Below, piece by piece: positions 1 to 8,335 of a stretch of 18,039 nucleotides of DNA. Source of the DNA: Lachnospiraceae bacterium (GTDB taxonomy: Bacteria > Bacillota > Clostridia > Lachnospirales > Lachnospiraceae); the NCBI GenBank assembly GCA_015057205.1, contig SVEW01000034.1:1-18039 (forward strand), written 5' to 3'. Below the pieces are notes generated by a model that ran no database searches, was not told the DNA's origin, and saw only the letters and a program-made list of their open reading frames with translations. A program made the position numbers and the translations under genes. Within the stretch, counting starts at the first letter, position 1. Each line of letters opens with the position of its first letter.

Positions 1-300
1 AGCGTAGTTACGTTAGATCCAAAAGTCGAGCAGGATATTATGGGCTCCGTTAAGCAGACGGAACAAGGCGCATATTTAACCCTCGATCCGGAACGTACTA
101 AAGAAATTATGAAATCTGTGGAAGAGGAAGTTGCTAAACTTGAGAATATTGGAAAAGCGCCAATTGTGATTACGTCACCAATTGTGCGTATGTACTTTAA
201 GAAACTAACAGAAGATTATATTAAGGATTTAATCGTAGTTTCCTATAATGAGATTGACTCGAATGTTGAATTACAATCAGTAGGGATGGTGACAGGATAA
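1..300 (+). CDS. flhA: Flagellar biosynthesis protein FlhA, C-terminal fragment
   Basis: The window opens inside this gene. The reading frame runs without a stop from base 1 to the TAA at 298-300, giving the last 99 residues; the start lies upstream. FlhA is the export-gate membrane protein of the flagellar type III secretion system, and its cytoplasmic C-terminal domain docks chaperone-substrate complexes. The visible part is the end of that domain: a helix typical of FlhA (LDPKVEQDIMGSV), a segment like APIVITSPIVRMYFKKL, and an ending in NVELQSVGMV, where the family usually finishes. No membrane segment is visible, as expected for this part. flhF starts one base after the stop, so the two are co-transcribed and probably translationally coupled. 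The identification rests on these segments plus the flhF-flhG genes that follow, the order seen in Bacillus and clostridia. Confidence 0.93.
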   Translation, partial: SVVTLDPKVEQDIMGSVKQTEQGAYLTLDPERTKEIMKSVEEEVAKLENIGKAPIVITSPIVRMYFKKLTEDYIKDLIVVSYNEIDSNVELQSVGMVTG

Positions 301-301
301 G

Positions 302-1672
302 ATGACTATTAAGAAGTTTGTTGGGAAAACAGAAGAAGAAGCGTCAAACAAAGCCAGGATGGAGTTAGGATCAGCTTGCGTAATAATGAATGTACGAACG
401 TTGAAACCATCGGGGATGTTTAAAGCATTTAAATCGCCTCAATACGAAGTGACGGCGGCTATTGAAGAAAAGGATTACCGTCAAAATGCAGAGCCAATGA
501 AAGCTTCGAATAATCAAATTAATTTGGCTGCGAACGAAGATATTCAAACGCTTTTGAAACAAGCGCAAGCACAACCACAATCGAACGGACAACCTGAAAA
601 ATCCGGACAACCGGTACCACCGGTGCAACCGCGCCCGCAGCCGGCTAGCGCATTTAGAGCAGACAACAGTGCAGTTCAACTGCATGATATTATGTCCCAG
701 CAGGTGCAGGGTAGTAGTGCTGCTGCCAGTCGAAGTCGTATGGGGGGTAGTTCTTATGAAGGATTTGAAGAAAGATTAAGTAATCTTCAGAATATGTTAG
801 AACAAAGGTTGTCTCCACGAAGAGAAGAAACGGAGTCATCTTTAGAAGAAACACGAGCTATTCGTCAGCAACAAGATGAAAATATGAAGATTGTCAAAAT
901 GATTTATAAGAATCTGATTGATAATGAAGTAGATGAGAAATATGCAAATTTGTTGGTTGATGAAGTGGATAGTTCATTAAAGGGAAGCTTAAGCATTGAC
1001 CATATGTTATCAAACGTATATCAGAAGATGATTTTGAAATTTGGTCAGGCTAATCCCATTGATTTAAATGGAAAAAAACCGAAAGTGATATTCTTTATCG
1101 GGCCTACCGGTGTTGGAAAAACAACTACAATAGCAAAGGTGGCAAGTAAGTTAAAGGTTGATGCAGGTAAGAAGTTAGCGCTTTTGACGGCTGATACATA
1201 TAGAATTGCAGCAGAAGAACAGCTTCGTACTTATGCAAATATTTTGGATGCACCGCTTAAAATCCTTTATTCTCCGGAGGATTTAGAAGAAGCCGTTGAT
1301 ACCTTTAAAGATATGGATGTGATTTTAGTGGATACCGCTGGTTTCTCCCATAAAAATCAAGAGCAACGAGGGGATACAAAGAAGCTAATCGAGGGAATGC
1401 CGGATGGTTATGATAAGGAAGTTTATCTTGTGTTAAGCGCAACGACAAAATATAGGGATTTAATTGACATTGCAGATGCTTATCGCGAGATTACCGATTA
1501 TAAGCTTATTTTTACAAAGTTGGATGAAACAAGTGCGTATGGTAATATCTATAATATGCGTATGTATACGGATGTAGCTATTTCCTACGTTACAAACGGG
1601 CAGAATGTACCGGATGATATAGAAGTATTTGATACACAAAGTATTGTGAAGAAATTACTTGGGGGTAATTAG
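302..1672 (+). CDS. flhF: Flagellar biosynthesis SRP-type GTPase FlhF
   Basis: 456 residues. FlhF is the third SRP-family GTPase (with Ffh and FtsY) and marks the site of flagellar assembly at the membrane. Residues 1-60 match the FlhF B domain (MTIKKFVGKTEEEA, then MELGSACVIMNVR). Residues about 85-180 are a Gln/Pro/Ser-rich low-complexity linker, variable in the family. From about 185 follow the helical N domain and the GTPase G domain: P-loop GPTGVGKT at 267-274, DTAG at 344-347 and TKLD at 405-408, all intact. The C-terminal segment with YVTNGQNVPDDIEVF is the typical SRP-GTPase closing motif. The ATG at 302 lies one base after the flhA stop, with its ribosome site inside flhA. flhG follows after two bases; FlhG stimulates FlhF GTP hydrolysis in Bacillus, and its activating motif is present next door. 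Confidence 0.97.
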   Translation: MTIKKFVGKTEEEASNKARMELGSACVIMNVRTLKPSGMFKAFKSPQYEVTAAIEEKDYRQNAEPMKASNNQINLAANEDIQTLLKQAQAQPQSNGQPEKSGQPVPPVQPRPQPASAFRADNSAVQLHDIMSQQVQGSSAAASRSRMGGSSYEGFEERLSNLQNMLEQRLSPRREETESSLEETRAIRQQQDENMKIVKMIYKNLIDNEVDEKYANLLVDEVDSSLKGSLSIDHMLSNVYQKMILKFGQANPIDLNGKKPKVIFFIGPTGVGKTTTIAKVASKLKVDAGKKLALLTADTYRIAAEEQLRTYANILDAPLKILYSPEDLEEAVDTFKDMDVILVDTAGFSHKNQEQRGDTKKLIEGMPDGYDKEVYLVLSATTKYRDLIDIADAYREITDYKLIFTKLDETSAYGNIYNMRMYTDVAISYVTNGQNVPDDIEVFDTQSIVKKLLGGN

Positions 1673-1674
1673 GA

Positions 1675-2553
1675 ATGGATCAGGCACAGCAGCTTAGAAA
1701 TATTGTAAAGCGCCAAAACCAAGTGAATCCAGGAAAAGCCAGAGTTATAACAGTTACCAGTGGCAAAGGTGGTGTTGGGAAAAGCAATACAACCGTAAAT
1801 TTAGCGATAGAATTACGCAAAGCCGGCAAGTCTGTTATTATTTTTGATGCAGATTTTGGATTGGCGAACGTGGAGGTAATGTTTGGTGCACTTCCTAAAT
1901 ATAACTTAAGTGATATTGTTTTTAAGGCAAAAAGCATTCGCGAAATTATTACGGAAGGACCGGAAGGAGTTCAATTTATTTCCGGTGGTTCCGGAATAGT
2001 AGAGTTGAGTAACCTAAATAGACAACAAATTAGTTACCTAATCAGTAATTTATCGGAACTGGATGATATGGCTGATGTGATTATTATTGATACTGGCGCA
2101 GGAATTTCGGATAGTGTTATGGAATTTGTATTGGCCAGTCCGGAAATTCTGCTTGTGACAACGCCGGAACCAAGTTCATTGACAGATGCCTACTTTTTAT
2201 TAAAAGCTTTGTATCGTAATCCGTTGTTTGAACCGGACAATAAAGTTGTACACGTATTGGCCAACAAGGTAACATCGGTTGAAGAAGGAGATGCAGTTTT
2301 TGCAAAATTATCTTCGGTAGTAACCAAATTTTTGGGTGGTTACTTAGATTATATTGGAATTGTTCCAGCAGACAATGCAGTTGATAAGGCAATTCGGCAA
2401 CAGATGCCGGTAACATTGTCCTATCCAAGTGCTCGTTCCTCGGAGGCATACAAGTTATTGGCAGATAATCTAATTAATGGAACACACGAACAGTTTGAAA
2501 TGCGACGTGGTATTGCTCAGATTTTTATGAATCTGTTTAATAAAGGAAAATAG
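1675..2553 (+). CDS. flhG: Flagellar number regulator FlhG (MinD/ParA-type ATPase)
   Basis: 292 residues, also called YlxH or FleN. The protein is a MinD-like ATPase that limits flagellar number and activates the FlhF GTPase. The N-terminus carries the FlhG-specific activator motif DQAQQLR (residues 2-8), which in Bacillus contacts the FlhF dimer. The deviant Walker A motif KGGVGKS is at 31-37, with signature Lys31 and Lys36, and the Walker B/switch region IIIDTGAG ends with D139-G143. The last 16 residues (RRGIAQIFMNLFNKGK) form a short amphipathic basic helix of the kind MinD proteins use for membrane binding. All catalytic features appear intact. The start is ATG 1675, two bases after the flhF stop, with a GGGGG ribosome site inside flhF. 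Confidence 0.96.
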   Translation: MDQAQQLRNIVKRQNQVNPGKARVITVTSGKGGVGKSNTTVNLAIELRKAGKSVIIFDADFGLANVEVMFGALPKYNLSDIVFKAKSIREIITEGPEGVQFISGGSGIVELSNLNRQQISYLISNLSELDDMADVIIIDTGAGISDSVMEFVLASPEILLVTTPEPSSLTDAYFLLKALYRNPLFEPDNKVVHVLANKVTSVEEGDAVFAKLSSVVTKFLGGYLDYIGIVPADNAVDKAIRQQMPVTLSYPSARSSEAYKLLADNLINGTHEQFEMRRGIAQIFMNLFNKGK

Positions 2554-2555
2554 AT

Positions 2556-2560
2556 GGAGG
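2556..2560 (+). promoter_or_regulatory. Ribosome binding site that sets the PilZ gene start
   Basis: GGAGG ends immediately before an ATG at 2561, which leaves no spacer. The next in-frame ATG at 2567 is six bases downstream, a normal distance. The start of the PilZ protein is therefore placed at 2567. Confidence 0.75.
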
Positions 2561-2566
2561 ATGCCT

Positions 2567-3304
2567 ATGAATGCAGAATTCTTAAAAATTGGAACGAAGT
2601 TAGAAATTACTTCGATTCCAGGAGAAGAGGAAGAGGTAAAGGATGAGGGAATTAGTTATACCAGCATGATTGAAGAGGTATTTCCAAATGGGGACTTGGA
2701 GGTAGATATGCCTACTTATCAGCGTAAACTGGTATTATTACATAATGGAGTCCGCTATCAGATGTATTTTTATTGTGGCAAGACTACGTATATGGCAATT
2801 GGTGAAGTTGTGGACCGCTATAAGACCGACAACCGTTATTTCTTGCGTGTACAATTAAAAACACAGCCGGTAAAATTTCAAAGAAGAGAATATTTCCGTT
2901 GCGAGTGTATGATAGATATGCAATTTCATACGGTGCCAAATAAGGAATATGATATGCAGCAGGTAATGTTGTTACGAAGAGACTTAATGCGCCAAAATGT
3001 TATGGAAATTGTTGAGGATGGTATAATACTTGATATTAGTGGCGGAGGGGTACGTTTTGTATCAAAGGGGTACCAAGAGCCTGGCAGTTATGTTCGAATG
3101 ATGTTTAACATCCCTTATGCGGAAGAAACCTATAGTGCCTTTGATTTGATTGGCAAAATAATTTCTTGCGATTCCATCAAGGACGGAAAAATGAATTACG
3201 TAAATCGTGTAAAATTCATCTGTATTGAAAGCGGAGAGCGTGAAGAAATTATTCGCTTTATCTTTGAGGAAGAAAGAAAGAGCAGAAAACTTTCAAGGGG
3301 TTGA
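2567..3304 (+). CDS. YcgR-like flagellar brake protein with PilZ domain
   Basis: 245 residues. The architecture fits YcgR/YpfA (DgrA) proteins: an N-terminal YcgR-type beta-barrel domain (about 1-100) and a C-terminal PilZ domain (about 105-235). PilZ domains bind cyclic-di-GMP through an RxxxR motif and a D/N-x-S-x-x-G motif. Both are present: R107-R111 within RREYFR, and D156-x-S158-x-x-G161 within DISGGG. No transmembrane segment is visible, so it should act in the cytoplasm, presumably slowing the motor or blocking flagellar function when cyclic-di-GMP is high; that role is inferred from the family. It lies between flhG (13-base gap) and cheB (4-base gap), within the operon. In Bacillus the YcgR homologue is encoded elsewhere, so here the second-messenger input is wired into the operon itself. 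Confidence 0.88.
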   Translation: MNAEFLKIGTKLEITSIPGEEEEVKDEGISYTSMIEEVFPNGDLEVDMPTYQRKLVLLHNGVRYQMYFYCGKTTYMAIGEVVDRYKTDNRYFLRVQLKTQPVKFQRREYFRCECMIDMQFHTVPNKEYDMQQVMLLRRDLMRQNVMEIVEDGIILDISGGGVRFVSKGYQEPGSYVRMMFNIPYAEETYSAFDLIGKIISCDSIKDGKMNYVNRVKFICIESGEREEIIRFIFEEERKSRKLSRG

Positions 3305-3308
3305 GCAA

Positions 3309-4511
3309 ATGAAGAAAAATATTATGGTGGTTGATGACTCTGCACTCATGAGAAGGGTTATGTGTGATATAATCAATTCAGATAGTTCCTTCGAAGTAGT
3401 GGATACGAGTCGAGACGGACAAGAAGCATATGAGAAAATTCTGATGCGTCAATATGATGCAATTGTTCTCGATATTAATATGCCTCGAATGGACGGTCTG
3501 GAATTACTACGAAAACTTAAGAAAGAAAGAATCAAAGTAACCGTCATTATGGCAAGTACCTTAACTGTTAAGGGTGCGAAGGAGACGTTGGAATCTTTGG
3601 AATTAGGTGCTTTTGATTTCGTAACAAAGCCGGGAAATGTAATTGAAGCGAAGGGCAATGATTTTGCCACCCGGTTATTGAAGATTTTGCGCCTTGCTTT
3701 GCGCCTTGAAGGTACTGTATCGACCAGACAGCCAGAAGCACCACCAGAGAAGAAACCTGCGAAAGAGGAACGTGCAGTACGAAGCTTTTTCTCTCGCAAT
3801 GTTGCAAAACAAGTGGAACCGAGAATGAAGCCGCAGCCATCCAGAGCTCAGGCTGCAGTAGAACCGGTTGTAGCATCCAAGAGTCCCAGAACCGTAACTG
3901 CAGGTGGCGATAGAAGCAGCATACGCGGTGGCAATAAGTTAATCGCGTTGGCATGTTCTACCGGTGGCCCGCAGTCTTTGCAAAAGGTTATTCCATTGTT
4001 GCCAGCGGAGATGGATGCTCCAATGGTTTTGGTTCAACATATGCCAGCAGGATTTACAAAGTCATTGGCAGAGCGTTTGAACGAATTATCAAAAGTGGCG
4101 GTGAAGGAGGCAGAAGAGGGTGACATTTTGAAAAAAGGACATGTTTATATTGCTCCTGGAGGAAAACATTTAACGGTTGCTAAGCGCGCTGATGGCAGCC
4201 ATAGTATTCATTTAGATGACTCTCCTGCAGTAGGCGGATTAAAGCCTTGTGCCGACTTGATGTATGATTCTTTAACGAATTGCGGTTATGACGAAGTGGT
4301 ATGCGTTGTTTTAACCGGAATGGGTGAAGATGGTTGTAAAGGTATATCAAAACTTAAGAAGAGTAAACCGGTATACACCATCAGCCAGGATGAAGCAACC
4401 TGCGTGGTATATGGAATGCCACGTGCGGTGGCAGAAGCCGGCGTTTCCAACAAAGTAGTTCCATTACAAAACGTAGCATCAACAATCATTACGAATGTGG
4501 GGGTACACTAG
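3309..4511 (+). CDS. cheB: Chemotaxis response regulator / protein-glutamate methylesterase CheB
   Basis: 400 residues from the ATG at 3309, chosen because AAGGGG lies eight bases upstream and because the protein then opens with the receiver core (MKKNIMVVDDSALM). The frame stays open upstream to 3225, but that part overlaps the PilZ gene. The receiver domain (1-125) has the acidic pair D9/D10, phosphorylation site D55 in VLDINMP and K107 in TKPG. A Lys/Pro/Arg-rich linker covers about 135-205 and is longer than usual. The methylesterase domain (205-400) has the full catalytic triad: S217 in CSTGGP, H244 in VQHMPAGF, and D341 in LTGMGEDG. CheB removes methyl groups from, or deamidates, chemoreceptor glutamates after phosphorylation by CheA, encoded next. 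cheR is not in the window. Confidence 0.97.
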   Translation: MKKNIMVVDDSALMRRVMCDIINSDSSFEVVDTSRDGQEAYEKILMRQYDAIVLDINMPRMDGLELLRKLKKERIKVTVIMASTLTVKGAKETLESLELGAFDFVTKPGNVIEAKGNDFATRLLKILRLALRLEGTVSTRQPEAPPEKKPAKEERAVRSFFSRNVAKQVEPRMKPQPSRAQAAVEPVVASKSPRTVTAGGDRSSIRGGNKLIALACSTGGPQSLQKVIPLLPAEMDAPMVLVQHMPAGFTKSLAERLNELSKVAVKEAEEGDILKKGHVYIAPGGKHLTVAKRADGSHSIHLDDSPAVGGLKPCADLMYDSLTNCGYDEVVCVVLTGMGEDGCKGISKLKKSKPVYTISQDEATCVVYGMPRAVAEAGVSNKVVPLQNVASTIITNVGVH

Positions 4512-4512
4512 T

Positions 4513-6648
4513 ATGGACGTAAGTCAGTATCTTGAGATTTTTATTGATGAAACCAGCGAACATATTCAGAATTTGAGTGACTGTATTATGTCACTGGAAC
4601 AGGAACCGGATAACAAAGACACCATAAATGAGATTTTCCGAGCAGCACACTCTTTAAAGGGAATGGCAGGTACCATGGGCTTTAAGAGAATGCAACGTTT
4701 GACTCATGACATGGAAAACGTATTCCAGGAAGTTCGTTCGGACAAAATTAAAGTAAACAGTGCCATGATTGATATTCTTTTCCAGTGCCTGGATGCAATT
4801 GAAGCATATCTGGATACGGTGAAAGAGACCTCCAATGAAGGTACTGAAGAAAATGAAGCAATTGTTAATAGTTTAAATGCAATTTTAAATGGTGGCGACC
4901 CTGCAGCAGCAGCAGAAACACCGGCAGCTGGACAGGATTCACAAGCAGAATCAGCGAATGAAGAAGGCGCCGATGAAGGTGGCTTTGCGATGAAGTTCTT
5001 AAAAGAGCCTTTGTCGGATGAAGGCAAAGATGCATTGGTAGCAAAGGAATCTGCCGGCTGTAAGGTTTACGGTATGACCGTATACATTGATAAAAATTGT
5101 CTTCTGAAATCAGCCAGGGCGTTTTTAGTATTTAAGGCCATTGAAGATTTAGGAAACATAATTTATTATAATCCGCCATCACAAGATATTGAAGATGAAA
5201 AATTTGAGTTTGATTTTACGATATTTGTAGAATCCGAACATGAATTTGAAGAATTGGCGGAAGCTGCTAAAACTGTATCAGAAATTGAAGAGGTAGTTGG
5301 AAAACAGATTACTTCTGCAGATTTTGATAAACCGGCGGAAGCTGCTAAGGAAGAAAAGAAAGAAGCACCTGCTGCAGCACCGGCACCGGCAACACCGGCA
5401 CCAGCTCCTGCGGCAAAACCTGCACAGGCAGCAAAAGGCGGTAAGGGTGGCAAAGCAGCTACAGCAAATAAACCTGTAACCAGCAGAACGGTGCGTGTGG
5501 ATATTGAGAAATTGGATACGTTGATGAATCAGGTAAGTGAGTTGATTATTGCAAAGAACTCCATTGTATCCATTTCTAATACAGAAGGAGACGGAACGCA
5601 TAGTCAGTCATTTGCGGAACAGATTGAATATCTGGAGAGAATTACGACAAGCTTACATGAATCGGTTATGAAAGCCAGAATGGTACCGATTGAAAGTGTT
5701 GTAAATAAGTTCCCACGAATGATTAGAGATTTAAGCAAAACGTTACAAAAACCGATGGATTTGGTTATGACCGGTGAAGACACAGAACTTGACCGTACAG
5801 TAGTTGACCAGATTGGTGATCCTTTGCAACATTTGTTACGTAACTCTGCTGACCATGGCCTTGAGGCTCCGGATGTGCGTGCACAACGAGGTAAGCCGGA
5901 GACAGGACGTATTTTCTTAAACGCTTATCAGGAAGGTAATAACGTTATCATTGAAGTTGGTGATGATGGTAACGGAATTGATACCCAATCTGTAAAAGAA
6001 AAAGCAATTGAACGTGGTATTGTTACAGCTGAACAGGCAGAAAGCTTAAGCCAAAAGGAAATTATTGATTTCTTATTTATGCCAAGTTTTTCTATGGCAA
6101 AGAAAATTTCCGATATTTCCGGTCGTGGTGTAGGTCTTGACGTAGTTAAGTCCAATATTGAGGCATTAGGCGGAGACGTTGAAGTTAAAACAACCTTAGG
6201 CGAAGGCAGTAAATTTATTGTTAGACTTCCATTGACCCTTGCTATTATTCAGGCGTTGATGGTTGAAATTGAAGACGAGAAGTATGCTATTCCATTAGGA
6301 TCCATTCAGAATATTGAGAATATCGAAGTGGATGAAGTTAAATATGTACAGGCCAAAGAGGTAATTACAGTCCGTGGTTCTGTATATCCATTGATTCGTT
6401 TAGACGAAATATTAGACGTTGAACGTAAGGATCCTGAAGCTGAGAAGAATAAGACAAGCTTAACGGTAGTCATTGTTCGAAAAGGCGATAATTTTGCAGG
6501 CCTTGTGGTTGATAAACTAATGGGACAGCAGGAAATCGTTATTAAGTCCATGGGTGATTATATCAACAACAACAAGATGATCAGCGGTGCAACCATTCTT
6601 GGTGACGGTGAAGTTGCCTTGATTCTGGATGCGAACACATTGATGTAG
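4513..6648 (+). CDS. cheA: Chemotaxis histidine kinase CheA
   Basis: 711 residues from ATG 4513, one base after the cheB stop, with a GGGGG ribosome site inside cheB (4499-4503). The domain order is classical. P1 phosphotransfer domain (1-125) with phospho-accepting H46 in RAAHSLKGMAGTMGF. P2 response-regulator docking domain (about 183-265). An Ala/Pro/Lys-rich linker (about 272-323). P3 dimerisation helices (from TVRVDIEKLDTLMNQVSEL, about 326). P4 ATP-binding domain, with N box around N444 (RNSADHG), G1 box GDDGNG at 483-488 and G2 GRGVGLDVV at 537. P5 CheW-like coupling domain (about 572-711). Every catalytic signature looks intact. CheA is the kinase of receptor arrays and phosphorylates CheB and CheY; cheY is not in the window. 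The skewed linker composition creates open frames in other registers that are not genes. Confidence 0.98.
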   Translation: MDVSQYLEIFIDETSEHIQNLSDCIMSLEQEPDNKDTINEIFRAAHSLKGMAGTMGFKRMQRLTHDMENVFQEVRSDKIKVNSAMIDILFQCLDAIEAYLDTVKETSNEGTEENEAIVNSLNAILNGGDPAAAAETPAAGQDSQAESANEEGADEGGFAMKFLKEPLSDEGKDALVAKESAGCKVYGMTVYIDKNCLLKSARAFLVFKAIEDLGNIIYYNPPSQDIEDEKFEFDFTIFVESEHEFEELAEAAKTVSEIEEVVGKQITSADFDKPAEAAKEEKKEAPAAAPAPATPAPAPAAKPAQAAKGGKGGKAATANKPVTSRTVRVDIEKLDTLMNQVSELIIAKNSIVSISNTEGDGTHSQSFAEQIEYLERITTSLHESVMKARMVPIESVVNKFPRMIRDLSKTLQKPMDLVMTGEDTELDRTVVDQIGDPLQHLLRNSADHGLEAPDVRAQRGKPETGRIFLNAYQEGNNVIIEVGDDGNGIDTQSVKEKAIERGIVTAEQAESLSQKEIIDFLFMPSFSMAKKISDISGRGVGLDVVKSNIEALGGDVEVKTTLGEGSKFIVRLPLTLAIIQALMVEIEDEKYAIPLGSIQNIENIEVDEVKYVQAKEVITVRGSVYPLIRLDEILDVERKDPEAEKNKTSLTVVIVRKGDNFAGLVVDKLMGQQEIVIKSMGDYINNNKMISGATILGDGEVALILDANTLM

Positions 6649-6660
6649 GAGGAATTAATC

Positions 6661-7131
6661 ATGGCAGGTGAAAATGCGTTAACCACCATCGATGGTGACA
6701 AGAAACAATATATCGTTGTTAAAATTGGAAGTGAGCAGTACGGAATTGAAATCAGTTATATCGACAACATCGTTCGTATGCAGAGTATTACCAGAGTTCC
6801 AAAGGCTCAGGAGTATTTTAATGGAATTATTAACCTTCGTGGTGAAGTCCTTCCGGTAATGAGTATTCGTAAAAGAATGGGACTGCAGGAAGATGAATTT
6901 AATAACAATACCCGTATTATCATTTTAAAGATTGAGGATCGTGGTGGTCTGGGTATCATTGTGGATCAGGTGAAAGAAGTAGTAGAATTAGGACCAAATG
7001 AAATTGATAATTACAGCCCTGAAACGAAAGATGAACGGGGTGATTTTATCAAAGGAATTGGTAAGAACAACAATCAGCTTATTTCATTACTTGATTTATA
7101 CGCTATTATTGATGATAAAGAAGGTATGTAA
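6661..7131 (+). CDS. cheW: Chemotaxis coupling protein CheW
   Basis: 156 residues, a stand-alone CheW domain that links chemoreceptors to the P5 domain of CheA. The segments QYIVVKIGSEQYGIEISYIDNIVRM, ITRVPKAQEYFNGIINLRGEVLPVMSIRKR and GIIVDQVKEVVEL occur in order and match the two five-stranded barrels of the family, including the NLRG motif. AGGAGG at 6647-6652 overlaps the cheA stop and lies eight bases from ATG 6661. The length is normal. After the stop comes a strong hairpin and a 59-base gap before cheC, the first loosening of the operon since flhA. Confidence 0.97.
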   Translation: MAGENALTTIDGDKKQYIVVKIGSEQYGIEISYIDNIVRMQSITRVPKAQEYFNGIINLRGEVLPVMSIRKRMGLQEDEFNNNTRIIILKIEDRGGLGIIVDQVKEVVELGPNEIDNYSPETKDERGDFIKGIGKNNNQLISLLDLYAIIDDKEGM

Positions 7132-7136
7132 AGATA

Positions 7137-7172
7137 AGCAATAGTGGGACCGTTTAAGGTCTCACTATTGCT
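7137..7172 (+). other. Long intercistronic hairpin without U-tract (cheW-cheC)
   Basis: AGCAATAGTGGGACC (7137-7151) and GGTCTCACTATTGCT (7158-7172) pair over 15 consecutive positions, with one G-U and no mismatch, around the six-base loop GTTTAA. The sequence after it is ATACATAAAGG, so it lacks the T-run of an intrinsic terminator. The hairpin ends seven bases before the cheC ribosome site AAAGGAG (7179-7185). A role in mRNA stabilisation, processing or partial attenuation is inference. Confidence 0.8.
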
Positions 7173-7190
7173 ATACATAAAGGAGACTCT

Positions 7191-7811
7191 ATGACAAATT
7201 ATAGTTTGGAAGACGTAAACAATATATACTTTGATGTATTAAAAGAAATTGGTAACATCGGTGCTGGAAATGCTACTACAGCCATTGCTTCTATGCTTCA
7301 GCTACGATTAGATATGAATGTTCCAAAAGTTCAGCTATTATCTTTTCCTGAATTAGGAGGAGCAGTTGGTGGTGAAGAAACACAAATTGTTGGAATTTAT
7401 TTGGAAGTTGGTAGTGATATTTCCGGAAGTATGATGTTTCTTTTGACCATGGAATCCGCACGTTTTCTTGTTAACAAGATGATGATGAAAGAGGGCGGTA
7501 GTACAGAGTCGTTCGATGAGATAGAGATGTCAGCATTAAAAGAAGTAGGCAATATCATTGCCGGTTCCTATTTATCGGCACTAGCTTCCATGACACAGCT
7601 GACAATTACACCATCGGTTCCGTATTTAGCGATTGATATGGCGGCGGCTATTTTAAGCGTACCGGCTATTCAATTTGGACAATATGGTGATAACGCTTTA
7701 TTGATTCAAACAGAGTTTGGTGATGATGTTATGATTGATGGATACTTTATTTTGTTGCCGGATTTGGAATCTTATGGAAAGATTCTATCTTCACTGGGTA
7801 TTCAAGTTTAA
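7191..7811 (+). CDS. cheC: CheY-P phosphatase CheC
   Basis: 206 residues, two-fold repeated like all CheC proteins. CheC dephosphorylates CheY-P and binds CheD. The family phosphatase motif (D/S)-x3-E-x2-N-x22-P is present in both halves with exact spacing: D15, E19, N22 and P45 in the first (LKEIGNIGAGNA), and S114, E118, N121 and P144 in the second (LKEVGNIIAGSY). Both active sites therefore look functional, as in Bacillus and Thermotoga CheC, and unlike the single-site CheX. The ATG at 7191 is five bases after AAAGGAG. cheD begins nine bases after its stop, as expected for two proteins that form a complex. FliM and FliY share this fold, but they carry motor-binding regions absent here. Confidence 0.97.
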   Translation: MTNYSLEDVNNIYFDVLKEIGNIGAGNATTAIASMLQLRLDMNVPKVQLLSFPELGGAVGGEETQIVGIYLEVGSDISGSMMFLLTMESARFLVNKMMMKEGGSTESFDEIEMSALKEVGNIIAGSYLSALASMTQLTITPSVPYLAIDMAAAILSVPAIQFGQYGDNALLIQTEFGDDVMIDGYFILLPDLESYGKILSSLGIQV

Positions 7812-7820
7812 GGAGTTTCT

Positions 7821-8306
7821 ATGGGCAAATTAATTAAAGTTGGTATGGCGGATTTAAAAACAGGACGTGATCCGGATATACTTACAACCCTTGGATTGGG
7901 TTCGTGTATTGGAATTGCGTTATATGACCCTACAACAAAAATAGGGGGCCTTGCTCACATAATGTTGCCGGATAGTACTGCAATTAAGAACAATTCTAAT
8001 ATTGCAAAATTTGCAGATACAGGAATTGTAGAACTTTTGAACCAAATGGTGAAGATGGGAGCGAGAAAGAGTAGCATCGTAGCAAAAATCGCTGGAGGCG
8101 CCAAAATGTTTGAAATGAGTGGCGGATCGACGATTGGTAGCGTAGGTGAACGAAATGCAGAGAGCTCTAAAGCAACGTTAAAGAAGTTAGGAATTCGTCT
8201 CATAGCGGAAGATACTGGATTGAATTATGGACGTACGGTTGAGTTATACTGCGAAAATGGAAAGTTTTTAATTAAAGCGGTTGGCAAACCGCCGAAGGAG
8301 ATATAA
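7821..8306 (+). CDS. cheD: Chemoreceptor glutamine deamidase CheD
   Basis: 161 residues. CheD deamidates specific receptor glutamines and takes part in CheC-based adaptation. The Cys-His-Thr catalytic set is visible as C29 in LGSCIGIALYD, H46 in GGLAHIMLP and T23. The Thr-Cys spacing (6) and Cys-His spacing (17) match the known T21/C27/H44 arrangement of Thermotoga CheD. The later motif KIAGGAKMF, followed by IGERN-like VGERNAE and a GGNYGRTV-like LNYGRTVEL, is also typical. AAGGAG (7810-7815) overlaps the cheC stop and suggests coupled translation. It fills the position cheD has in Bacillus, just before the sigma gene, except that one extra small gene intervenes here. Confidence 0.97.
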   Translation: MGKLIKVGMADLKTGRDPDILTTLGLGSCIGIALYDPTTKIGGLAHIMLPDSTAIKNNSNIAKFADTGIVELLNQMVKMGARKSSIVAKIAGGAKMFEMSGGSTIGSVGERNAESSKATLKKLGIRLIAEDTGLNYGRTVELYCENGKFLIKAVGKPPKEI

Positions 8307-8335
8307 AATTAAGTAAAGAAAACAGGGGGACCGGC

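Noticed and set aside
5297..5479. 60-codon + strand frame in the CheA linker (Arg/His/Gln/Leu-rich)
   Set aside because: It is an alternative reading of the repetitive Ala/Pro linker codons, lacks a ribosome site and lies inside cheA.
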